From NCBI GenBank assembly GCA_002783405.1, contig PFGG01000078.1, positions 1 to 56,452 on the forward strand: DNA of 56,452 nt. The letters run 5' to 3'. The notes beneath the pieces are model-generated. The model saw nothing but the letters and a program-made list of their open reading frames with translations, did no database searches and had not been told where the DNA came from. Source of the DNA: a bacterium (Candidatus Blackallbacteria) CG13_big_fil_rev_8_21_14_2_50_49_14. Its GTDB lineage: Bacteria > Cyanobacteriota > Sericytochromatia > UBA7694. The position numbers and the translations under genes are program-made. Shown here piece by piece: positions 50,291 through 56,452 of this stretch. Position 1 is the first letter of the stretch. Every line of letters starts with the position of its first letter.

Positions 50291-52855
50291 ATGGAACAAG
50301 CAACCATGGGAGACATCAAGCGCCTGGGCAGTGGCTTTTCAATTTCCGCTGCGTCTCCTATTTTTCGCTCTTCGCTCTCACTGCCCAAGGTAGAAATGGG
50401 CGCTATCCACCTGCCTGAGGTCTCTAAAACCCAGGTTTTGAACCAAATGACCCCGAAAACAGCCGCAGTCGATCAGGCGCTCTTTGATTCATTTTACAAC
50501 CTAGAGCAAACTCAATCCAATGCCGCCATGACACTTAAAACCCGCGATGGTCGCTCAATTCCCGCCTCTAAATACCTTGCCCCTGATGAACTGAAACAAC
50601 TGGCTCGCTTGCCCAATTATTACCAAATCAAAATCCTGAATGTCAGTGCAGCCAAAGGAAGCAGCCAAATCCAAAACCAATTGCGCGCCAATATCAAGTC
50701 CGTGATTCAAGATTTAAGCAAAGGCGCAAATATTCAGTTTTCAGAGCAGAATCAACGCCAATGGAGCGTGCGCAACCTACTCGATCTGACCAACGCGATT
50801 CAGCAATTGCCCCTGGCCCACCGCAAACAACTCGACGGCGTCAATTTTGTCAGAGACAGTGAACCCGCCTTTGGCTATAAGGATCATGCCCCCGACCTGA
50901 TGGAGAAAATGGCAAACAAAATGGTAGCCGGCCATTACGATCTGAAGAGCCGCTCTGTAATTCTCTATGATCGGGGCGTTCAGGACAGCTTTCCCAACCT
51001 GGACAGCGAAATGGAGCAAAGCATGCGCGCGCTCTCAAACTGCTCCTGTAATAATTGTGAGCCTCAACAACTGGATCCTGAACTGCAAAAATCGCTCCGT
51101 TCAGCCAGCCCGCAGGCCAAGCCGACAGAAATCCGCAACCTGCAAAGCATGCTGAACCCCTATTTAATTGGCAGGGGTCGGCCCAGTATTTCAGAAGATG
51201 GGGTCTGGTCGGCTCAAACCGAACAGGGCATTCGTACTGTACAGGCCCAATTACTTGAAAAATATCTCAACGCCAATGTCCCCCTGTCTTTAGCTCAAAA
51301 ACAGGAACTGCAGCAATTGCAAGACTTGGCTGCCTCGCCTCAATTTGGCATGATTACCCGTGTCGTCAACCTGAAGGACCGCATGAAAAACCTCGATAAA
51401 ATCTCCGAACCCCATGTTCAAAAACTACTGCAAGAGCTTGCCAAAAGCCAGTTTGGTGAAGCCTCCCTGCAATTTTTGCTGCGCGACGTTTCTGACGCTT
51501 TTCGCGCCAACCCCCAGGTTTCACGCACCGAAGAGGTCATGATTCATGAGATGGGCCACCATCTGCAACTGGGGCTTTCAAATGAGAACGAATATATTGC
51601 AGAGTTTGGCAAACTCTCCAGCTGGGTGGAACGCGCAACAGGCGAAGCCGCCGATGGCTATATTCAGGGCTCCAGCACCTCAGAGGACATGGTCGATGTG
51701 TATAACCAACTGGCTTCTGGCACCCGTCTGGATGAGGGCCATTATGGCCTGAAGCTGACCCCCCAGGAACGCAGCCAAGTCTTTGTAACAGAATACGCCT
51801 CCACCGATCCCATGGAGGATTTTGCTGAATCGTATAAAACCTATGTGCTCAATCCCGTACAACTGATGGAAAGCTCACCTGAAAAATTCTTTTTTATCAA
51901 TGCCCTGCCCACGATTCAAAGCCGCAAAATGGGCAGTGGAGCACAGGAAAAAACGCATTACCAAAACAGCGCAGTGATCGAATATGCTCGCGCAGCCCTG
52001 CGCAATCAATACCGCACCAACCCGACCCAAGCCCAAGTCGATGGTTTTATTCGCCAACATTTTGAAAATATGATTGGCACAGGTGCTTCACCACGCCCCT
52101 TGAATCTTTCTGCCGAAACCGTACTGGCGATTGTCGATACCCATCAGGATCTGCTCAAAGCCGTGAATATGCCCTATATCTCCACAGAAAAGATCCGGGG
52201 CAAGGGAGATGCTGATTATACCGTCTTGCGCCAGATACACGAGCAAACGCTGAACCTGATCAAATCCCATGGCAGCGACAAAGAAGCCAAAGACTTTTTC
52301 TATGGCTTTACCAACCCCAATGAAATTGAAAGACGCTTTCCCAAAGCCTCAGCCACCATGCGTGAAAATCTGAAAGATCCGGCCTTTGCGTCGATGATGC
52401 TGGCCTTGGGTAAAATTGGGGGTTATGCCTCTGTCATCAACCAGGGCAAAAGCATTGATATGCAAGACCAGCAAAGTTATCAGGATGCCAAAGACTATTT
52501 CAGCACGGCGCTGAAACAACCCTCTGCCCTGCTCAGCAAACAGGCTCTGACCCAAAGTTACAATCTGCTGCGCGGCCTGAGCAGTGAAATGGTCAATCCT
52601 GAAGACCGCAAAATTGCACCCGCCCTGCAATTTTTTCGTACCTTGGAAGCAGATCCTGCCGCAGCTTTTCCGGAAGGCTGGTATCAATTCCCCGATGAAT
52701 TCAAGGATATGCTGCGCAATCAGCGCTTTATTCAATCTATTTCAGGTGATGGCGGGCGCTACCTGCCCTCTGCGGAAGTCACCCGCGAGACCCTGCAAAA
52801 ATTAATGGAAATGGTTGAATTCCAACGCGGTATTGAAATGCTGCGCAACGGTTAA
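50291..52855 (+). CDS. Large HExxH metallopeptidase-like protein with peptidoglycan-binding-like segment
   Basis: An 854-residue protein without a signal peptide. A PG-binding-1-like segment (about 280-325, SISEDGVWSAQTEQGIRTVQ) is followed by a zinc motif at 419-423 (MIHEMGHHLQLG), then a downstream third-ligand candidate in VTEYASTDPMEDFAESYKTY (Glu509/Glu513), an arrangement seen in anthrax-lethal-factor-like (ATLF) zincins. The N-terminal ~250 and C-terminal ~250 residues match nothing I recognise. Start ATG 50291 touches a GGGAGG, too close; ATG 50306 would place it 15 away; the true start is uncertain. A -10 TATAAT lies at 50261. Its size, HExxH and wall-binding look suggest a secreted or injected protease. 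Confidence 0.6.
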   Translation: MEQATMGDIKRLGSGFSISAASPIFRSSLSLPKVEMGAIHLPEVSKTQVLNQMTPKTAAVDQALFDSFYNLEQTQSNAAMTLKTRDGRSIPASKYLAPDELKQLARLPNYYQIKILNVSAAKGSSQIQNQLRANIKSVIQDLSKGANIQFSEQNQRQWSVRNLLDLTNAIQQLPLAHRKQLDGVNFVRDSEPAFGYKDHAPDLMEKMANKMVAGHYDLKSRSVILYDRGVQDSFPNLDSEMEQSMRALSNCSCNNCEPQQLDPELQKSLRSASPQAKPTEIRNLQSMLNPYLIGRGRPSISEDGVWSAQTEQGIRTVQAQLLEKYLNANVPLSLAQKQELQQLQDLAASPQFGMITRVVNLKDRMKNLDKISEPHVQKLLQELAKSQFGEASLQFLLRDVSDAFRANPQVSRTEEVMIHEMGHHLQLGLSNENEYIAEFGKLSSWVERATGEAADGYIQGSSTSEDMVDVYNQLASGTRLDEGHYGLKLTPQERSQVFVTEYASTDPMEDFAESYKTYVLNPVQLMESSPEKFFFINALPTIQSRKMGSGAQEKTHYQNSAVIEYARAALRNQYRTNPTQAQVDGFIRQHFENMIGTGASPRPLNLSAETVLAIVDTHQDLLKAVNMPYISTEKIRGKGDADYTVLRQIHEQTLNLIKSHGSDKEAKDFFYGFTNPNEIERRFPKASATMRENLKDPAFASMMLALGKIGGYASVINQGKSIDMQDQQSYQDAKDYFSTALKQPSALLSKQALTQSYNLLRGLSSEMVNPEDRKIAPALQFFRTLEADPAAAFPEGWYQFPDEFKDMLRNQRFIQSISGDGGRYLPSAEVTRETLQKLMEMVEFQRGIEMLRNG

Positions 52856-53070
52856 AGCGAAGCTTCCAAGACTTCAGGCTCGGCCCGCAGAGGGATCTGC
52901 CTTTGGGAAAACAAACACTGCAACTGAAAAGGCGTGAGTTGGGTCATGCGCAAAACCTGCCCCAGATTCAAACGTTTCTGGCGATAGAGCATCAGGGTAA
53001 TTTCAAGCGCCATTTCCTCTTCACTCATGCCCAGGGTATTCAAGGTCTTATCAGAGATCATCAGGCTCAT
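52852..53070 (-). CDS. UPF0175 family protein, antitoxin-like
   Basis: A 72-residue protein with the UPF0175 core (EEEMALEITLMLYRQKRLNL, then GQVLRMTQLTPFQLQCLFS), a small DNA-binding-like helical fold often found in toxin-antitoxin pairs. No toxin gene is adjacent. SD AAGGG is about 9 bases before ATG 53070. Its stop overlaps the convergent zincin gene by 4 bp. May regulate transcription on its own. Confidence 0.75.
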   Translation of the reverse strand: MSLMISDKTLNTLGMSEEEMALEITLMLYRQKRLNLGQVLRMTQLTPFQLQCLFSQRQIPLRAEPEVLEASL

Positions 53071-53182
53071 TCGGTATTTCCCTTCAATTTGCAGTTCGCT
53101 GGCTCCCTTTAATTATTAAGTAATATGAAGTAACTTGTCAATTGGTAAAGTTGCGAAATTCCAGCAAATTCAAGCCCAACAC

Positions 53183-55630
53183 TCATAACATGGTATAGGG
53201 GTCAATATCCACAATCAGACGTTGAACCTCAGCAGCATGACTGCGCGCCAATTTGCGCAAAGCAGGGCGCACATGCTGAAGATTGGGAATTTTGAGCATC
53301 ATCTGCACCAGAAACAAACTGCGTATCCGGGCAATCGGCGCAGGCGTCGGGCCCAAAATCTGTAAATCTGGCAAATTCTCCTGCCGCAGCGCTTGCGCAA
53401 AGTGTTCAGCCACCTGCTGGGCCTGCTCCTGGCGAGGGTGCACAAAGACCAAACGCACCAGGCTGCCAAAGGGCGGGTAAAGCAAGTCTTTGCGCAAGCT
53501 CAGTTCTTCCTGCGCAAAGGCAGAAAAATCGTGGCGGATGGCATGGCGAATCGCCATATGCTCAGGGGCATAGGTCTGTAAAAAAACACGTGCAGGCAGA
53601 TCTCCCCGCCCACCTCGGCCTGCAGCTTGGGTCAAGAGCTGAAAGGTACGTTCGGCAGCACGAAAATCGGGAAGATTCAAGGCCAGATCGGCCACCATCA
53701 GCCCCACCACTGTCACCTTCGGAAAATCCAGGCCTTTGGCGACCATCTGGGTGCCAATCAAAACGTTGGACTGACCCGAGCCAAAACTTTCAAGCAATTC
53801 CAAATGGGCGTTTTTATTGGCTGTGGTATCACGGTCCATGCGAATCGTGCGAGCCTGAGGAAAAAGCTTGCGAGTCATTTCTTCAAGCTTCTGAGTGCCC
53901 AAACCAAAGGTATGAATCGCCACACTTTTACACTTGGCACAGCGCTCAGGCATGGGGCAATGGTAATCACAATAATGACATTTCAAGCGCTCTTCACTGC
54001 GGTGGTAGGTCAAACTCACCGCACAAAGTGGACAGTGCAGGGTTTCTCCACAACTGCGACAGAGCACACTGGCCGCATAGCCCCGCCGGTTCAAAAGTAG
54101 AATCACCTGTTCATCGCGTTGAAGTGCAGCTTCAATTGCCAGCCGCAAAGGCGGGCTGAAAGCTGAAGCCTTGCTGCCATTAAAAACCGTTCGCATATCC
54201 ACCACGCTGACAGGCGGCAGGGGTTGGGCATGAATCCGCTGGGGCATTTCAAGATAGGGAATCTCACCGGATTGGGCCCGCTGCCAGGTTTCAAGCCGGG
54301 GGGTGGCACTGCCCAAGAGCACCAGCCCACCCGTCAGCCACACCCTTCCCATCGCAAGGGTGCGGGCATCATAGCGCAACCCATTGTCCTGTTTATAACT
54401 CGATTCATGCTCTTCATCAATCACAATCAGGCGCAGCTTCTGAACCGGCGCAAAAACTGCCGAACGTGCCCCCACGACAATCGGTGCATCCCCATCGCGG
54501 ATGCGCTCCCATTCATCGAGGTATTCCCCTTCTCCCAGGCCACTGTGAAGAATCGCCACCTGTTCTCCAAAAAAACCGCGCAGCCTTTGCAACATCATAG
54601 GCGTCAGGGCAATTTCTGGCAATAAAAAAATACAGCTGCCGCCCTGCTCCACCACACGGGCCATGGTATGCATATAGACCTCGGTTTTGCCGCTGCCTGT
54701 CACCCCATGCAAAAGCGCCAGGGGTTCAGGTTGGGGAGGGCTTTCAAGCAAAAGCAGCAGTTTGGCCAGCACCTGCTCCTGGGTTTCGGTCAGTGGGGGG
54801 CGTTCACTCTGAATCTTGCTGGAAAGTGAAGCCAGGGGCACGCGGCGCATGCGGGCATTGGAAATTTCAACCGCCCCTTTTTCTTCGAGTTTATTCACCA
54901 AACCCGCATTGGTTTCAGACTGATCCAGCAATTCAGCCAGACTGAGATAGCCCCCTGCCTGGCGCAGGGTTCGCAGCACACCGGCCTGGCGCGGCGTCAG
55001 CCCGGTAGGTTCACGCAGATAGGTCACAAACAGGCGGGTCAGGGGCTGTACTTTGGGCTGAATCTGGTCAAAGACCTCAATCAGACCCTCCTGGCGCAGG
55101 GTGTCCACCCAGCCCTGAAAACGACCTCCGAATTTGCGTTTGCAGCCTTGCCAGGTTTTCCAGCTGGGGGCTGAAGAAATCAGGTATTTGCCAAAATCAA
55201 CCAGGTCAGGCTGCAGCAGATAGCGGCGTTCAAGCTGAGCCACAAACTCCGCCACCGATCCCAGGGGAGCCAGCAAACGTCTGACAGACCCCGTCAATTG
55301 ACGGGGCAGAGCCGTAGACAATACCTGACTGAGCGAACAGAGATAATAGGCTGAAATCCAGTGTAACCACTTGAGAAAGGCCGGCTCCAGCAATTGTTGT
55401 TCAGAAATTGTCTGCAGCGGGCGGGTTTTCACGGGCGGGGGGGATTGATGCAAACGCACAATATAGCCCAAACGCAGACGGGAGCCGAAAGGAACCGTGG
55501 CCTGTTGTCCCAGACCGATTTCTGGCCGCAGGGTTTCGGGCACACTGTAGGTATAGATTTCCCGCTCCACATGGGCGGGCAGATCTTCAATCAAAACATC
55601 GGCATAGAGAACGGGTGGGCTTGCATGCAT
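53183..55630 (-). CDS. priA: Primosomal helicase PriA
   Basis: Restarts stalled replication forks by loading the replicative helicase. The 815-residue protein has the 3'DNA-binding domain at the N-terminus (YADVLIEDLPAHVEREIYTY), the Walker A motif GVTGSGKTEVYMHT, the DEEH box VIDEEHESSYKQ, motif III GSATPRLETW, and paired zinc sites (CRSCGETLHCPLCAVS, CHYCDYHCP...CAKC). The C-terminal helicase motifs (QAAGRGGRG) follow. ATG 55630 is chosen as the family start (MHASPPVLYADVL); 55690 is upstream in a different context. No SD; a weak TACACT -10 6 bases before the ATG hints at a leaderless start. Confidence 0.93.
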   Translation of the reverse strand: MHASPPVLYADVLIEDLPAHVEREIYTYSVPETLRPEIGLGQQATVPFGSRLRLGYIVRLHQSPPPVKTRPLQTISEQQLLEPAFLKWLHWISAYYLCSLSQVLSTALPRQLTGSVRRLLAPLGSVAEFVAQLERRYLLQPDLVDFGKYLISSAPSWKTWQGCKRKFGGRFQGWVDTLRQEGLIEVFDQIQPKVQPLTRLFVTYLREPTGLTPRQAGVLRTLRQAGGYLSLAELLDQSETNAGLVNKLEEKGAVEISNARMRRVPLASLSSKIQSERPPLTETQEQVLAKLLLLLESPPQPEPLALLHGVTGSGKTEVYMHTMARVVEQGGSCIFLLPEIALTPMMLQRLRGFFGEQVAILHSGLGEGEYLDEWERIRDGDAPIVVGARSAVFAPVQKLRLIVIDEEHESSYKQDNGLRYDARTLAMGRVWLTGGLVLLGSATPRLETWQRAQSGEIPYLEMPQRIHAQPLPPVSVVDMRTVFNGSKASAFSPPLRLAIEAALQRDEQVILLLNRRGYAASVLCRSCGETLHCPLCAVSLTYHRSEERLKCHYCDYHCPMPERCAKCKSVAIHTFGLGTQKLEEMTRKLFPQARTIRMDRDTTANKNAHLELLESFGSGQSNVLIGTQMVAKGLDFPKVTVVGLMVADLALNLPDFRAAERTFQLLTQAAGRGGRGDLPARVFLQTYAPEHMAIRHAIRHDFSAFAQEELSLRKDLLYPPFGSLVRLVFVHPRQEQAQQVAEHFAQALRQENLPDLQILGPTPAPIARIRSLFLVQMMLKIPNLQHVRPALRKLARSHAAEVQRLIVDIDPYTML

Positions 55631-55868
55631 AATTTCAGTGTACCAGGGGGAAGCAAGGCCAGGATCAGGTAGACAGGTTAAGTTATACAAAAGCTGACTG
55701 ATTCTTAATTTAAGCCCAATTTAATCAAAACAGCCCACAATAAAGACAAACAGGAATTAACTATTTATTAATTTTTACTTACCTCAATTATAAGAATGTT
55801 TGGCGCACCGCTTCACGATAATGAACTTATAAAGCTCAAGTGAAAAAAAATTAAAGAGGAATAGATTC

Positions 55869-56452
55869 ATGGCAGGAAGTATTCAGTTTTCAAACCAACA
55901 ATGGTTGACCCGCGCACTCGATAAAAACAATAACAATATCATGGACGAACTCAAGGTCGACCCCCGTGTCAAAGACAAGGTCGATACCGACAAAGACGGC
56001 CAGATCAGCCGCAGCGAATTGACTTCTGCCCTGCAGAATGATGCCGTTGAAATCAGCCAGGGCACGATCACCGAAAGCAAAGGCATGCAGATTTTTACCA
56101 ACGGGCTCGAAACCCTGAAAAATGTCCATGCCACCGCCACCAATTCCTGGGGCCATGTGTTTACCCCCACCTTCTTTCAAGACGATACCCTGCCTGAGCG
56201 CTACAATAAACTCGTAGACAGCAACCGCGCCTATACTTCGGCCATCAGCCGTCAGGAAAGCGCTCTGCGCTCGGTGCGCGATATGACCGCCCATGCCAGC
56301 GATGCCACCTCCCGTGCCCTGAATATTCAAGCCAGCACCGCTCTCAACAGTGCCAGCTGGCGTACCTGGACCGGCACCTTTCAAGATTTGCTCTCCATGG
56401 GCAACAGCTCCGATGAAGGCACCGTGCGTCAGATGGAAATGGCAAATACCAA
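55869..56452 (+). CDS. EF-hand protein, right copy (partial, 3' end off the window)
   Basis: Starts at ATG 55869 with AGAGGA 8 bases upstream and is open to the edge (194 codons and 2 bases). It is the paralogue of the left-edge gene. EF-hand loops: DKNNNNIMDEL near 18 and DTDKDGQISRSEL near 40. From about residue 58 on it is nearly identical to the left copy; the first ~57 residues differ often. The 3' end is beyond the window. Function unknown. It is divergent to priA (238 bp gap, AT-rich, no clear promoter). Confidence 0.8.
   Translation, partial: MAGSIQFSNQQWLTRALDKNNNNIMDELKVDPRVKDKVDTDKDGQISRSELTSALQNDAVEISQGTITESKGMQIFTNGLETLKNVHATATNSWGHVFTPTFFQDDTLPERYNKLVDSNRAYTSAISRQESALRSVRDMTAHASDATSRALNIQASTALNSASWRTWTGTFQDLLSMGNSSDEGTVRQMEMANT
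55869..56452. repeat. Right arm of the ~580-bp inverted repeat pair
   Basis: Inverted counterpart of 1-579; see the left arm. The right copy ends 5 bases further into the gene than the left one. Confidence 0.8.

Noticed and set aside
48695-50299. 534-codon open frame on the minus strand
   Set aside because: Lies opposite the carboxylase fusion gene; no ribosome site or recognisable protein. A shadow frame of GC-biased coding DNA.
52852-53070. Toxin-antitoxin pair at the UPF0175 gene
   Set aside because: No toxin-like gene adjacent; the convergent gene is the large zincin.

Overview
The window is a gene-dense stretch (coding on both strands, short intergenic gaps) of a bacterial chromosome with a diderm-type envelope: it has several lipobox lipoproteins, an MlaE/MlaF-type lipid transporter pair, a lytic transglycosylase and a di-heme cytochrome c peroxidase. 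There is no rRNA, tRNA or CRISPR array and no recognisable prophage. A remnant of a cyanobacterial-style TnpB gene and the general gene repertoire are compatible with a non-photosynthetic relative of Cyanobacteria (Sericytochromatia/Blackallbacteria-like). That placement is inference only; a marker-gene tree of RpsO, PNPase and PriA would decide it.

Layout. Both ends lie inside two closely related EF-hand protein genes that face outward in inverted orientation and are cut at almost the same codon, so the window looks like a contig bounded by a repeat. From 0.8 to 4.7 kb are a malic enzyme-PTA fusion and a biotin carboxylase. From 4.9 to 12 kb is an envelope block: two LPP20-like secreted proteins flank a three-gene operon (small membrane protein, tocopherol-cyclase-like protein, sterol-desaturase-like hydroxylase), and the second is coupled to a DUF1460 protein and a soluble lytic transglycosylase. 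From 12 to 20 kb are two MBL/hypothetical genes, a MauG-type peroxidase, an acyltransferase, the MlaE-MlaF pair with a coiled-coil protein in place of MlaD, and a lone histidine ammonia-lyase. From 20 to 25 kb are a tandem-repeat lipoprotein, a TIGR01777 epimerase, a decayed TnpB element, an orphan Dam-like methylase, and MenE preceded by a frameshifted membrane protein. From 25 to 31 kb are a lipoprotein, a LipM-like octanoyltransferase, TrhO, a CDGSH protein, SfsA, a PepSY protein and PepF.

From 31 to 34 kb is a tandem pair of paralogous lysozyme-like proteins without signal peptides. From 34.5 to 42.5 kb are an MBL hydrolase, RtcB, a TetR-amidase operon with a large palindromic operator, a CHAP-like protein and a YibE/F protein. 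From 42.5 to 46.5 kb lies rpsO-pnp-histidine kinase, with a long rpsO leader and a hairpin that buries the kinase ribosome-binding site. The remainder holds two membrane proteins, an acyl-CoA carboxylase alpha subunit (BC-BCCP fusion), a large signal-less HExxH metalloprotein with a peptidoglycan-binding-like segment, a UPF0175 protein and PriA.

The most intriguing theme is the set of proteins with cell-wall or peptidase domains but no visible signal peptide: the lysozyme-like pair, the CHAP-like protein and the zincin, with the EF-hand pair as further signal-less members of unknown role. They may be cargo of a specialised export route or be released by lysis; no secretion machine is visible here. 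Other points worth checking are an apparent AUU start codon, a G6 frameshift, two candidate leaderless promoters, and four convergent gene pairs that overlap by exactly 4 bp at their stop codons.
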